The notes below the pieces were generated by a model. It worked only from the letters and a program-made list of their open reading frames with translations, ran no database searches and was not told where the DNA came from. Shown piece by piece: positions 49,756-63,362 of a DNA stretch of 64,000 nucleotides. The number at the start of each line of letters is the position of its first letter. Within the stretch, counting starts at the first letter, position 1. A program made the translations under genes and the position numbers. The stretch comes from Hippophae tibetana. Lineage: Eukaryota > Streptophyta > Magnoliopsida > Rosales > Elaeagnaceae. Where the stretch lies: NCBI GenBank assembly GCA_037013495.1, contig CM072809.1, positions 12,504,501-12,568,500 of the forward strand, read 5' to 3'.

Positions 49756-50922
49756 CTTTTTGTGTTTTTCTTCTTCTTTTTTATAAATATTTTAGAGGGA
49801 AATGATCAGTCAGGACATGTAGCGTCCTGCAAGTTGTTACACCATCATACAAAGTTGTTTTTGTTTACTCAAAACATTCAGAAGAAGAAATTGCAAAATG
49901 ATCACATTTTATTTTCTTAAAATGATCACAATTATACAGGGTCCGGGTACATATACATCACGGCATGATGATATGCCATCATTGACGTAGTTAAATAGTT
50001 AATATTGTAGATATTTCAATAAAAATAATACATTTAATAATTAAAATGTATAATTTAAAAAAATAAAAACATATTTATAATTAAAACAATCTTCATAAGT
50101 TAATATTTTTTTTCTATGTTAATTTTAACTACTGATAAGACTAGGTCAAGTTCATTTCAAATTAATATTTTTCTCCAACAACCTACATATAAATTATATA
50201 TATATTTGTTAATAAATTTAAAGGTAAATTCATAATACATGTAAAGTAATTACAATTTATTTTTATATATTTGAGGATTAGGAAGTGATAATTCTTATTT
50301 TTCAACAAAAACTTATTTTTTAATATATATTACAATTTATTTTTCTTAAATTTATAAATATAATAATTATTTAAATTATTTTGATTCTAAAATTAAAAAA
50401 AAACATATTTTAAAATTTAAATCATACACAAGGTATGTACTAAATTTTTTTTTGGCTAATTAACATTAATAATAATTATTTTTTAACACATTATATTTTA
50501 ATTCTAGATTATTTTAATTCATAAAATTTCTCTATTATAAAATACAACTTTTTACTAGTTATTATTAACCAACTTTTCACCGCTTATTATTAAATAATAA
50601 CATTTTTTTATAAAAAGATAATGATTATATTAAAAGATTTTATAAAATACACAGCTATGATAAAACAATAATAATATTTATCTTATATTAAAAATATTGA
50701 TTGCATATAATTATGGTTAAGTTTTAAATAAATATGAATCAACTAATATATATGTAAATAAAACCTGATCTTTAGACTTTCAAAATGTTAAAATAAACTT
50801 CATGTTATTAAATTACAATTCATTGTATCTAATTTGTAGGTTTTATATTTAATACTTAATACTCTAAAATATATATAATTTAACTCCGTTTAAAAGAATT
50901 TCCTGTATTACGATAACTAGCT
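49756..50922. other. AT-rich intergenic DNA
   Basis: No gene or defined element was seen. A weak inverted pair around 49412-49632, resembling the MITE in the RPT5 intron, lacks a target duplication. Confidence 0.45.
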
Positions 50923-50931
50923 ATTCTAGCC

Positions 50932-52560
50932 GGGATTTTGTCTAAAATGACCGGTTGAAATGAAATAGTTTAAAAAAGGGCTCATTCTTAATTTAGTTTA
51001 AAAAGAGTCAAATTATAACCTTTTAAACAAGTAACCGGTCACCCCATTTTCTTCTTCTTCTTACTTTTCTAATTCCTCAGCACATTTTTTTCTCTCTCTT
51101 TTTTAAAACAAAAAAATATCATTCTTTTCAAAACAAAAAAAAATATCTTCAATTAGAACATGTCGAAAAAAATTTAATAATTTATTTTTATTATAAATAA
51201 AAAATTATAAAATATTTAATAAATAATAAATAAAAATAAAATTTTGAGTTAATAAAAATAATTTATATTTATATAATAAATATATGATTTTTTATAAGAA
51301 ATAACTTATCAAAATTTTATTATAAATTAACTTAAAATAATAATAGTAAATTATAAAATAATTACAAAATTTTAAATTATTAAAAACTTTACTAAATAGT
51401 TACAATAATTTTTATGAAAAATTATTAACATTTTAATCAAATAATTTTATAATAATTTTTGAAGTTATAAAAAAATAAAAATCATAATATATTGTGATAT
51501 TCAATTAATATCATAGGATATTTGTAAAAATTTAAAAATAGATTACATTATAACACATATATCTAATATTATTATAATTTTAATTATTACTAAAAAAATA
51601 AATATTTATAAATAATAATTTTATTTAAGTATTAAAATATAATTAATTATATATAATTTATATATTTTAGTATATTAATGATAAAAATAATTATAATTAT
51701 ATTATATTAGATAATATTTTAACTCAAAATTTATGATATAATGAATAATGTTTGTATTGTATCTTGTAGAAAGTTGGATTGAGAGGCTTTACAATTTTTT
51801 TAATAATTTAATCATTTTTATAAATATTATTTTTTATATTATAATTACAATTAATATTATAATTATTTATTAAATATAATTATAATTATATTTATTATTA
51901 ATAATAATTTATTATATTATTTATGAATTATCAAAATACTTAGCATATCATTTTAAATATACGTATAAATTTATATTTGTTTTATTATAAAATAAATTAT
52001 TTTTTATTTTTTAAAATAAATTTTTTAATATATAATATGATAAAAAAATTATGTATTTAAAATTAATTATAAATTTATAAGATATTAATATTTTTTATGT
52101 TTATAATAATTATGTTTTGTAAATGAGATTTTTTTTATTTTTTTAAAAAATATTTTAAAAAAAATAACTTTTCAAGTTTAAGGTTAAATTTTGCCCAACC
52201 TAAAACACAATTCAACAATTTTCTAAACTATTACATATGATATGTTTTTTATAAACAAAATCACATAAATATATAAATATTTATTGTTATACATACTATA
52301 TATTTAATATTATTATAATCTATTTTTTATGTATTTATTAATTTATATTATTTAATTTTTAAATTATTTTATCAATTTATATAGATATGAAACTATATTA
52401 TTCAAGTTGGTAAATAAATTTAAAAATATTAAAAATTAAAAAACCTATACAAAAATTAATTCTAAGTTACAAGTCAAATTTTGCCTCTTTTTAAACTATA
52501 ACACCAATACTCCTTTTTTTAAAGTATTATATGAGATTTGGCCATTTTGGACAAAAACCC
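50932..52560. mobile_element. Non-autonomous Mutator-like element (1.63 kb)
   Basis: Terminal inverted repeats of about 80-90 bp: left from 50932 (GGGATTTTGTCTAAAATG), right in complement from 52560 (GGGTTTTTGTCCAAAATG). Further matching blocks include AGTTTAAAAAGAG (50994-51006 and, in complement, 52486-52498). Flanking 9-mers ATTCTAGCC (50923-50931) and ATTCCAGCC (52561-52569) match at 8 of 9, the duplication size of Mutator-like elements. The interior is extremely A+T-rich with no transposase. Confidence 0.85.
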
Positions 52561-52998
52561 ATTCCAGCCAGCTTCATGTTCCTCAGTTGCAGATAGCAAT
52601 CCGTACGAAGTACAACTCGATACAAAGACTTGTCGTCTTCTTTTTTCTTTTGATGCAAAAGCCAATAATAAGTTAATAACAAAGATTTGTTGATTAATTC
52701 TTGGAAGGAAAAGAAAAAATACGAACACCCGAATCCTCTTTTCAGAATACATGTGATTACATGGTATTGAACAATGAACAACCTCACCCGACATCTTAAA
52801 ATAAACATTGAAGATCAACGAGCCCAAAATGTTTGATGCTATACACGACCTGAAAATGGAAGCAACTTGTATACTACAACTCACCAGCAACAAACTCACT
52901 GGAAAAATACTTGATGCTATGGACAACAGAAAAAATAAGAAGGTGAAGTGAAAGAATGGAAGCACACGGCGTCTAATATAGACTTTGACGTTCTTCAG

Positions 52999-53021
52999 AT
53001 ATATATATATATATATATATA
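52999..53021. repeat. (TA)n microsatellite
   Basis: About eleven TA units just beyond the 3' end of the capping protein gene, probably in or near its 3' UTR. Confidence 0.85.
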
Positions 53022-53081
53022 GGTTGCATCCAAGAAGACTGAGATTTTAAATCATTCATCATGTTTTCACTGCAATGAAAC

Positions 53082-56000
53082 TCATTTTCCAATGCCAAGT
53101 TCTTTTGTGATGTCTCTTGTCAAGCTAAACTGCATCAGGTTATGCCATGGAAATAGGGTGCGTGTAACTGGAAGCTTTCTTCGAAGATCCTGCAATAGAC
53201 GTATTTGCTTTAAAAGGCTTGATGATGAAATGAATCTAAGGGATAACAAAGAGTTCTAGAAACTAAGATCACCCAGTTCAGCTAAAAAATAGACATTAGC
53301 AGTGATATGACATTAGGAATTGCATGGTTCTGATTTATATATAATAATAAATAAACAAAAACTGATTTCCCCCCTTAGATGGTGGTGCCTGAGAGGGTGT
53401 GTATAATCAAAAAAGGAAGGTTAGAGAATTGAAAATTTAACAGCCAACTTGTAAAAAATGATGTCTGCACAAATTATTTATCCAACAATATTCCATAAGA
53501 TGCATAGCTGAATAGTGAGTACCTTGAAAGTAGTATCTGGCAAGTTTGAATAGGAGGCCTGTCAAAATAAATCAGACGGTATAAGTCTCCAAAAACAAAA
53601 GAGCATGCTCTACATCAACCTATATATCTCAACTTAATGCGTTTGATTGATTATAAAAATAAGGTTGCAGGACCCATTAATATAGACGTGTGACCCCTTA
53701 CTAGGAGGAGGTAAATAAGAATGGGACATTTTGGATTAAACTATATATCAAGTTGTAATAAAAATTGGTTTCTTAAATAAAAAAGAGACCAAGCATTTGA
53801 AAACAAAAATCTAGAATATAGCTAGAGAACCTGAAGAGATGCCAAGTACTCTGTCTCGTGTTGACGAATGATGTTGGTTATGCTAACTGCACAATCTTCT
53901 GAGGACTGAAGCAATCAAGGCATACAAACCATATTGAATGATTAATAAAAAAGGATAACTGTTCAAACTCAAAACTAGGAATAATTCATTACGACTTAAG
54001 TCAAGAATCATATAAATTAAGAGGACCAAAATGTTTGAAAGTAACTTCAGAGAGGAAAGCTTAAGCACAAAAGAAACTTATCCAGGTGATATTAATCTTA
54101 ACCTTGGGAACGGTTTACAAATTTTACCCCAATATATAATCCTAATAAACAATGCAACCTTTCTATATCCACATGAAGATGACTGCTATTCTCGCCATCT
54201 GGGGTGTGAGTATTAAATAGAATAATAAGGATACTGCTATCCCCAAAACAAAAAAGGAAACATACTTGAGGCTAAAATAATATAAGTATATTATCAAATA
54301 ATTAGCATAACTACTAGAAAAATACATAATAAAATTTTGTTTAACAAACCTGAAAGATCGTTGAATCTTTGAATTCATGTTTTGCATCCAGCTGCACATT
54401 TCCCTCTTCAAAATAATGGGCGTCCACCTTAAAAAGATGATAGTGATGAATGAAGAGGAGAACAATATACTCTTGATAATTATTATTATATCATGCACAT
54501 TGATGCAATCTCAACTGCATGAGAAAAGCAAAACTGCAATTCACATACCCCTCATGTACTGAACTATTTAACATAAAATACCTGTACTTTGCCCCTTAGT
54601 TCCAGTGTTTGTAGTTCATCTTTGAATTCAATGTTCCATACTGAATTCCAGCTACCATTGCTGTACATTATACCAGTGAAATTACAATATAAGATTAAAA
54701 ATGTCGTACAAATCTTCCAAAAATTGCTCTAGTAATGTACAGGGTAAACTAAAGGAATGACTATAGAAGGTGTTTGACAAAGCCCCAATCCAATCTCAAA
54801 TAAATAAAGAGCAACAGTTTTAGGAATTTTCTGTATATATAATTTCACACACCAGAAATTTTGTGGGCTATATCTAGTGGCAGAAATCACCACGACAAGA
54901 TCAAAATCAGACCCTGGACCCTCAATGTCTTTTCTATTCCCACAGTAAACAGAGCAGACACCTTTTGGGTAAGTTTCTTCAATGTATTTTAAGACCTCTG
55001 CATCCAGAGCACAGCTGCCAGAAAGAAAGAAATAAAATAAACACTACTTATGTGAAGTTGGATTTAATTCTTATGAAAAGTTAGTTCAATTCTGCATCTA
55101 ACTAAAGGAAATGAAAAATTCTTTTGATTGAGATCAAAATATGACTAGAGTCTAAAACCGCATCAGAGAGCCCTAATACTCATGGACTAATTTTAGGATT
55201 TGAAATTTTTCTAAAAAATAGACGATGTACCGAAATTCCTCAACATATAGAGATGGTAGCTCCTCATCTGTTGCAGGTCTTACCTCTTTACAAACCTGAA
55301 CCAGTTTAGCACATGATCATGAAATAGTGGGCAAAACAACTAATATAACAAGACTCTACAGAAATAAGTTAACAGAAGGCAGCATATACTACATGCTTCA
55401 AAAAACAATACCAAATAGTGGTTGCTTGAGAAAAGTTTGATGAGATCTCAAACAACACACAAATACATACAAGAAATTCTGCATAAAGCCTTATATATTG
55501 CATAGCTGAAGCCTATACCATTAGGTTTTACATCTTGCCTCAAGTAATAAAGCAACACCTGAATACGACTCTGATGTTTTAAATGATTCACTTATTTTGC
55601 ATAGGACTACAGTTAAAGCCATTAAATCTTTATTTTTATTCACTCGTGTAAACACCCTTCAGTTTGTGTTTATAATACAAGTGGGGCGAATAACTAACTT
55701 GCTTGATGTGGTCAACTACAGCAACTTGAGCCGTTCTAGGATCAAGGAACTCATTTTCATCAAGCTCTCCAAATGACGTAATTATCACCTGCAAACATAA
55801 CGATTATGCGTGTGAAAGAAAAAGGCATTCGACTATTTGAAGAATAATTTACGCATGAACTACCTCATAACTTATGCATCATAAATTGCCAGTATGTAAA
55901 AATGGCTATCAATTGGATCATGTCGATTTAGTTAATCAACTAAAAAGTTTATGCATTGTTCCAGGCGATAAATTCTGTATAAAGGGTCGATTTAAGGTAG

Positions 56001-57184
56001 CCAGGCATAACTTCGTCAAGAATCTTTGTTGCAGGAAAAACACATGTACTTATGGTTTTCCAGTTGGCTTAGTTGATTTTGATGGTTGAAATCAATCCGT
56101 TGTGAAGAAGATAAACAGTTAGTGATGGAAAGCTTTCCAGGAGATGCAGGACTTCTTTCATGGAAGTAAAACCAGTACATGCAATAAGCAAGGCCTTTGG
56201 CTTCTATATTAAATTTTTGTGTAGTTTCTTGGATTCTGAGAACTGCTAATGAACTAAATCATCAGATATAATGAGATTTTTAATGCTAACTTGGAGGGAA
56301 GATTTTGTGTAAATGATCTTCCAGACTATCAACTATCACCCTCAATCAATGTACCCAAGTTCAAGATTTCCCCTCTTTCTAAAGGGAGAAGAGGGTTTAA
56401 AGAATAAAGGCTAACGATGACGAATGAGGTCCTTGCAGGGTAAAGCAGTACACAACTAATCAGAAATGAAACCAAGGGTGGCTCAAACCAATATGAGAAT
56501 TTATCTCAAGCTACTTTATAAGCATAATATACACATTAAAAATGCCATACACATGATCCTTTGAGTTTATGGCCATTTTCCCCTTCAAAACACATCAAGA
56601 AAGCCAAATGAATATCCTGAATGGAGTGAAGCTAAACCTCCTACCTTCTATATGCATAACAAACTTTCAAAGAACAGGTAAGAGCAATTGAGGATGAAAT
56701 ATCATCGACTGAAACAGAACGAAAGGGGGGTAAAGTTAAACAAATTTAGCGCTTTATCAGTCAAAGGGTTGATTAAAATAATAATTTGAATGAGGTTCAA
56801 CAAAGGCATACATCTCCACTTCGATCGGGCAATTCAAGAGAAATCAAGTGGGTTTTGTTGTATTGAGGGAATGCCTCTGACGCAGCCTCCTTATACATTT
56901 CATCGTCATTCAAAATTGCTTTCAAATCTGCCGAAAATTGGACATCAAAAAAATCAAAAATTTCAAAATGTATTGTTTAACGATAGAAGAGAACTAGCAG
57001 TTTCAAAGTTGCAGTGATTGTGCTGAGGCAGAAAAATTAAGCAAGAGAAGTCCGAACAATGAAGATTTGAAATTATACCTTTAGCAACGTATTGGATTTC
57101 ACCGGGAGGGGAATTAAGGAGGAACCATCTGGCTATCTCTTTCTTCTGCTTATCGCTTAGCTCTTCATTTTCAACGTCTGCCAT
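53082..57184 (-). CDS. CPA: F-actin capping protein subunit alpha
   Basis: Ten exons (5' to 3'): 57079-57184, 56812-56927, 55699-55788, 55231-55295, 54853-55014, 54582-54660, 54350-54427, 53831-53905, 53523-53558, 53082-53189; 915 bases, 304 residues, against about 308 in Arabidopsis. The start MADVENEELSDKQKKEIARW and GEIQYVAK are the conserved N-terminal helix. PRTAQVAVVDHIKQ, NRKDIEGPGSDFDLVVVIS and VDAHYFEEGNVQL are family blocks. The C-terminal LRRKLPVTRTLFPW leads into the amphipathic tentacle that caps actin. The protein pairs with the beta subunit in the cytosol, blocks barbed-end growth and, in plants, responds to phosphatidic acid. The 1.0-kb intron 55789-56811 holds only spurious frames. 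Start context and length leave little doubt. Confidence 0.96.
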
Positions 57185-58082
57185 TGTTTTCTCTGATTAT
57201 GAATGGAAACAAAATGGGTCTAGAGAGGGTTCAGATAGGAATATACAGGAAAGGAAGGAGGGAAAGAGGAACCAGGAGTAATGAGAAGAACTGAAAGTAT
57301 TAACGCATCCAGGCCGTACATTTGAGGGACTTACTTACACAGACGAATGAGATTATCAAAGTCAGTTCAATGCCTCGGAGACTATGCCATTCTTATCGTT
57401 GTGATCTGTAAAGTGTAAAGGCCCTTTGGGTTATTTTTTTTTAGTTCAGACTACTATTAAAGATATTAAAGAACCAATGTTATTTGAAATGATCATATTT
57501 AAAATATATTTTTTGTATTGCATTTCAATTAATTAATTTTTATAATATATTTAAAATATTTAAACTTTTAAATTAATTATGAAATTAAATTCATTAAATA
57601 TCACAAGTTTTTGAATTGATCATATATATATATATATAAATGCATTAACATGTGCATAAATTTAATAAGTCATTATTTTATTGTGAATTTTATATTTTTT
57701 GAAACCATAAATGGCGTCAACTCCATGATCCACGAATCTTCTAAGCCAAAACAGAGCTGAAATCGAGGGCCACCCACCATGACGATCAAGTTTTGGGTAA
57801 TGGTGAAGAATATCAAAGTATGAGACTGTGTCACTTGCCTTAAGGTGGTCTTAATTAGGGTTCATATGATTTATTTATTTATCATCACATGAATCCTAAT
57901 TCTTGAATTCCCAAATTTTATTTAATAATATAATGTTATTGTTAATAGCTCGAGTGAGGGTAGTTAGTGAGTTTTAATAGGATTTTCAACAACTATTTAA
58001 TACCGTCAATGAGAGGTAACATAATTAAAGGTTTGAAACTTTTAAGAATTTAATAGTAAGTTTACTACTATAATATATATTT
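57185..58082. other. Capping-protein promoter region and spacer
   Basis: The first 250 bases are of moderate composition and should contain the leader and promoter of the minus-strand gene. A TA repeat lies near 57622-57639. No other gene was recognised. Confidence 0.5.
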
Positions 58083-58942
58083 TGTTGAAATAACTACGTT
58101 AAAATAATATTATCGATAATTTGAAATTAACTCTTTGGTTTGAGTCGTGTATTAAGTTGTTTCGTGACTCTGTCCAATTTTGTGTAAGCAAATACAGTCC
58201 TATCGTTCTCAGGATAAAACATGACATAATCTTTTTCTTTGTCTCGGAACTTTACTGTACTGATGAAGACCGGAATATTACACCTAAAAAATTTGTTGCT
58301 CGGAAAACTAAAAAAAAGAGAATTTTTTTTTTCTGTGAGATGAGTTTGTAGATTGTTGTGTTCAAATTGAGAGTTGAGGCCCTCTATTTATAGGTTTTAG
58401 AAATCGTGTGGCTATTATGATAATAACGGTAATATTTGAGGATGGAAAGCGTAACAATTATTCTGAGTAATGAAAAGTAATAGTCATTTTCTAAGTAAAT
58501 ACGAGTAACGATCATTTTTTGAATAAAGAAGAATAACGATCATTTTCTGAATAAAGAAGAATAACGACCATTTAACGGTCATATTCTGAGTCAAAGAAAA
58601 CAATGGTCATATTCTGAGTAAAAAAAATAACGGTTGTTTTTCTTAGAGAAAATAAATATAACAACCATTTTTCTGAGTGGAAAAGTTTTTGTAAAAAATT
58701 TTTTTCCAAAAAATAAAAAGCCACATCACCTCACACACTCAAACTCGACTCAGCTCGGCACGGCACACGTGCGTGTGTGGTATCACATTTGCCTAAATCC
58801 TTTTCCTTTTCACAAAAATGGGTACTTTTTGGGACCCAATCCCAATAACTTTACTATTTATACATCTTTTAAGTAATGTAAAAAGGTAATGTGGGACAAG
58901 GCTATACTAGTTTTTTTAATAAACATTCATCTTTTTCCAACA
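58083..58942 (-). repeat. 3' LTR of copia element (860 bp)
   Basis: Ends TGTTG...CAACA. Contains an internal array of imperfect units about 28-30 bases long (AACGATCATTTTCTGAATAA-like), roughly 58458-58670. Confidence 0.75.
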
Positions 58943-59503
58943 ATACCCCACTTGAATTTTATATAAAAATAATTTTCATCGAACAACCGATCAATTAAAA
59001 ATATAAAATTGTGCATAAGCAAAAGATGTCTATCGACTTAAACCTTTGCATAGTATTGATGCTTTAGAATATACTAGAGTAACTCGTAGTTTTGAACTCT
59101 ATCTCTAACAATCATCACACACACAACCTTTCCAAGGTGTAGTTCAAAAAGTCTGTGTTTTACGGCCATACACGTGTATCCCAGTATAGTGAACGCTCTA
59201 GTAAATTTTGCCCAAAAAATTTCTATAGGAAGTGGTCATACTTCCACATTCACATAGGTGAGTCTATCAAGAGCACTCATGTAGCTATGTACTCCACTCC
59301 ACATAGAGTATAGAACTCATTAAGAGTTTAACAATTAACTCATCATTTTCTATCGCTTTAGGACTTCATACTTCTAACAATATAGAATGAGATTTGAAAA
59401 TAGCATGATTCATCTCATATCACTTCATGACTTGTTATTACCCTTTGAACTTATTTCTTGGGATCTACAGCCTATAAGTTGGGTTACCATCATGAGTGAC
59501 TCT

Positions 59504-59740
59504 TCATTCTAAGGGCATTAGTCTCATTCCTTTTAAGGTTTTGAAAACATTTTCTCTCGGTAATCCTTTCGTCAAAGGATCTACTAAATTTTCATCAGAA
59601 CGTACATGATCCACTCTTATGGCTCCCATAGAGAGAAATTCTCTAACAGTACTATGCTTACGACTTATCTGGCATCTCTTGTCATTGTAGTAACAGTTCT
59701 GAATCTTTGCAATAGTCACGGTACTATTGTTGTGGATCAA
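59504..59740 (-). pseudogene. Copia RNase H C-terminal fragment
   Basis: Open frame with KHSTVREFLSMGAIRVDHVR and LVDPLTKGLPRE, the C-terminal signature of copia RNase H. It lies at the 3' end of the element's coding region and stops 560 bases before the 3' LTR. Confidence 0.75.
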
Positions 59741-59989
59741 GACAACTGGTATCGGTCTTCCTATAAAAGGATCTCAGCTAATAGACTTCTTAACCAGCTT
59801 GCTTCTTCACTAGCAGTGGCTAGTGTTATCATTTTAGACTCCATTGTAGATTGAGCCAATATTGTCTGTTTCTTATACTTCCAAGAAATAGCTTCACCAG
59901 CTATGTTAAATATATAGCCACTAGTTGCTTTGGAATCTTCTGATAAAGTGTTCTAATCTACATCATTGTATCCTTCTAGAACAACGGGA

Positions 59990-61010
59990 AAAATTTTATA
60001 ATGCAATCCAAGGTATATAGTTCTCTTAAAGTATCTCATAACTCTTTCAATAGCATTCTAATGTTCTACACTAGGTCTACTGGTAAATCTACATAGTAAT
60101 CCCACAATATAAGTTATGTCTGGTCTAGTGTAATCAGTAGCATAATGTAAGCTACCAATGATGCTCGTATACTCGGTTTATCTAACACTGTCTCTAGTGT
60201 TCTTGAACAACTTTATACTAGAATCATAAGGAGTACATACAGGTTTACAGTTAAAGTAATTATATTTCTTTAAGATCTTCTCAATGTAGTGAGATTGATC
60301 TAGAGAAATTCTCTTTTAAGACCTAGTAATCTTTATACCAAGGATTACACTCGCTTCTCCGAGATCTTTCATATCAAAGTTAGCACTTAACAAAGTTTTC
60401 ACATTGTTCACAACATGAATATTTGATCAAAAAATAAGCATGTCATCCACATATAAACATATAATAGTGCAAATATTGTCTTTTAATTTATAATAAATGC
60501 ATTTGTCACTTTCATTTATTTTGAATCCATGTGAGATAACTAGATTATCAAAATTTTCATGTCATTGCTTAGGTGTTTGTTTTAGACCATAAAGGGATTT
60601 ATCTAGTTTACAAACTTTATTTTGTTGACCTAGGATAACAAAACCTTTCATTTAAGAAATCAGTTTTAATATCCATTTGGTGAACTACTAAATCATGGAT
60701 AGCAGCAAGAGAAAAAATTACACGTATGGAAGTTATTCGTGCGACTCGTGAAAATGTATCAAAGAAATCTACATTTTCACTTTGCCTATACCCTTTAACT
60801 ACAAAACAAGCTTTGTACTTTTCAATAGTACCATCGGGTTTTAATTTCTTCTTTAGTATCCATTTACATCCAATGGTTTTGCAACCAGGAGGTAAGTGAA
60901 CTAAATGCCAAGTCTTATTATACTCAAGAAAGTCTATTTCATCATTTATGGCTTCTTCCCATAAGTTAGCATCTAAAGAAGATAATGCTTCTTTAAGAGT
61001 TTGGGGTCTT
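59990..61010 (-). pseudogene. Copia reverse transcriptase remnant
   Basis: Minus-strand translation shows LPPGCKTIGCKWILKKKLKP near 60880, then ARITSIRVIFSLAAIHDL and VHQMDIKTDFLN near 60690-60640. These are reverse transcriptase motifs. Stops and frameshifts are numerous downstream, and the YVDD box is not intact. Confidence 0.7.
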
Positions 61011-61345
61011 CCTCTAAGGTATAAACATAAAAATCAGACCCAAAATCCTTAAGGGTTCAAGCTCATTTACTTCTTATAATTTCAGTGTTTAATTCCTCAT
61101 TTTGTTCACTATTTCTAGTTATGGGTAAACTACTAAAAGATAAGTCCCTACTATTTTTAAATTTAAAAAGGAAACCTATGTTTATAGAAGTCAGCATCAT
61201 TTGATTCTATAACTATATGATCATTTAAGTCATATAATTTATAAGTTTTAATATTCAGAGTGTATCCTATGAATACACACTCATATGCTCTACTAGGAAG
61301 TTTATTTCTTTTAGGATCAGAGATCCTAACATAGGCTAAACAACC

Positions 61346-62242
61346 TCAAGTTTTAAAATAAGTTAAATTAGGTTTCTTATTTTTCAAAATTTTATATGAT
61401 GAAATTTTACTTGTAGATTTAGGCACTCTATTTAGCACATAGAAAACAGTTAATAAAATTTCTCCCCACCAATGGGAAGCAGCACCATAGCTTAATAAAA
61501 TTGTAACAACTGATTCAGTAAACGTTCTATTTTTTCTTTCAGCTTTGTCATTCATTTCAGGAGAATAAGGTATAGTTTTTTCATAAATGATTCCATGAGT
61601 TTTATAAAAATCATTGAAGATATTGGAATCATATTCAGTGTCTCTATCACTTCGAAACCTTTTTATTTTTCTATTAAGTTGATTCTCAATCTTAGTCATA
61701 AATATTTTAAACGTGTCAAACGCTTCACTTTTATTTTTCATTATATATACATAAGTGTAATCTGAACAGTCATCTATAAAAGTTATAAAATAGCTTTTTC
61801 TATTTCTTGTTAAATTTTCATCAAGTTCACATATATCAGAATGTATTAATTCTAAATGTTCAGATTCTCTAACTATTGATTTATGTGAAGTTTTGGTTAT
61901 TCTAGCTTGACTACAAAAATCACATTTTTCAAAATCATTCAAAGATAGTTTAGGAATTAGTTCTAAGGTGCTCATGTTCTTGATTATGCTTTTATTAATA
62001 TGACAAAGTCTAGCATGCCAAATATTAAAAGAACTCAACATATAAGCAGAAGAAGAGGTTTTATTGATTTCAACATTTAATTTAAACATGTCATCAGTGG
62101 CATACCCTATCCCAACAAATATATTATTTTTAGTTATAATATATAAATAAGCCTCTATAGTTTGAGTAAACTCAACTTTATTAAAAAGATAGCCTGAAAC
62201 TAAGTTCTTTCTCATCTCTGGAGTATGCATGACATCCTTCAA
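61346..62242 (-). pseudogene. Copia GAG-pre-integrase and integrase ORF
   Basis: An open frame of 298 codons. The zinc-binding HHCC part is visible (WHARLCHIN ... CDFC), as are integrase catalytic residues in HSDICE, FRSDRDTEYDS and AERKNRTF, giving D-D-E. It is the best-preserved part of the element. It overlaps the preceding frame by 62 bases in another register, which marks a frameshift between protease and integrase. Confidence 0.8.
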
Positions 62243-62678
62243 GATGATAGTCTTTCCAGATAAACTTCAATACCACCTCACCAGTACCAGCAACTTTAGT
62301 GGAGTGGGAATCACCTAGTAGCACTTTCTTATCCTCAAAATCAGAATAGGACTTGAACATGTATCGATTATAGAAAACATGGCAAGAAGCACCAGTGTCC
62401 ACCCACCACCCTTCAGATCCACCAACAAAATTGACTACAGATATCATAGCAATAAATTGATCTTCTGTAAGGTTTGCATGCGGGACAGAACGATTCATGT
62501 TCTGACAATTCCTAGCCAAGTGATCAGGTCTATTACAACTATAACACATGAATGTGTTATTCCTTAAGAGGGGTTGAGGTCCATTATGGGGAGGATAGTT
62601 TCTATTTCTATTTTGGTGGTTGTGGTTTAGGTTATTATTACGATTTTGAGTTTTCATATTTCTACCTTTAGGTTTCAA
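62181..62678 (-). pseudogene. Copia gag zinc knuckle and aspartic protease ORF
   Basis: Contains CYSCNRPDHLARNC (CX2CX4HX4C knuckle) and WWVDTGASCHVF with the protease DTGA active site. It ends in a frameshifted tail. Confidence 0.8.
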
Positions 62679-62749
62679 AATTGCAGATGAGGGTTTCTTA
62701 TTGATATTATTGTTTGAGACTACGAGTACTTCATCTCTTTGGTCTTGTT

Positions 62750-63337
62750 TTCAGACTTCTTCTTCTATTGTTAAACAGGTTATAAGACTTTCTAAAGAAA
62801 ATTCCTTAGTTTTATGCCTAAGTGTATTCTTAAAATCTTTCCAAGCAGGGGATAATTTATCTATAATAACAGCTACTTGAAATTGTTCATCTAAAGTCAT
62901 ACCTTGAGAAGTTATTTCGTGTGCTATCTTCTGCAGTTTGTGTGATTAAGCTTCCACTGATTTGTCATCAATCATTTGAAACTTCATGTATCTATAGTAT
63001 ACTTATTAGTTCCAACATCCTCAGTGTCGTACTTCTTTTGAAGTGCTTCCTAAATTTCTTTAGTAGACTTATCAGAGTTATAATAATCATACAAGTCATC
63101 AGCTAAACCATTAAGAATATAATTTTTGCACAAAAATCATATTCCATCCAGGTTTCTAAATCCTTAGTTACAGCTTCAGTAGGAGGATTAGACTGTATTG
63201 GTTTTTCAGTAGTAAGAGCATAAACGACTTTTTTCATGGTTAAGAAAAATAACATTTTTTTGTTTCCATCTTTTAAAGTGTAGGCCCTCAAAACGGAATG
63301 GTTTGTTGAGATCAACAGTTAGCATTTCAGTAGACAT
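62750..63337 (-). pseudogene. Copia gag N-terminal region
   Basis: Starts at an ATG at 63337 (MSTEMLTVDLNKPFRFEG). A frame change follows within 80 bases, then UBN2-type text (DEQFQVAVIIDKLSPAWKDF; FSLESLITCL) with in-frame stops. Confidence 0.7.
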
Positions 63338-63362
63338 GATAGATAGAATAACGTCTTAAAAT

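Noticed and set aside
52519..52965. 148-codon minus-strand frame downstream of the capping protein gene
   Set aside because: Low-complexity hydrophobic text with no family pattern. It overlaps the right terminus of the Mutator-like element and the probable 3' UTR side of the capping protein gene.
55874..56089. 71-codon plus-strand frame in a capping-protein intron
   Set aside because: No family pattern, antisense to an intron of a well-supported gene.
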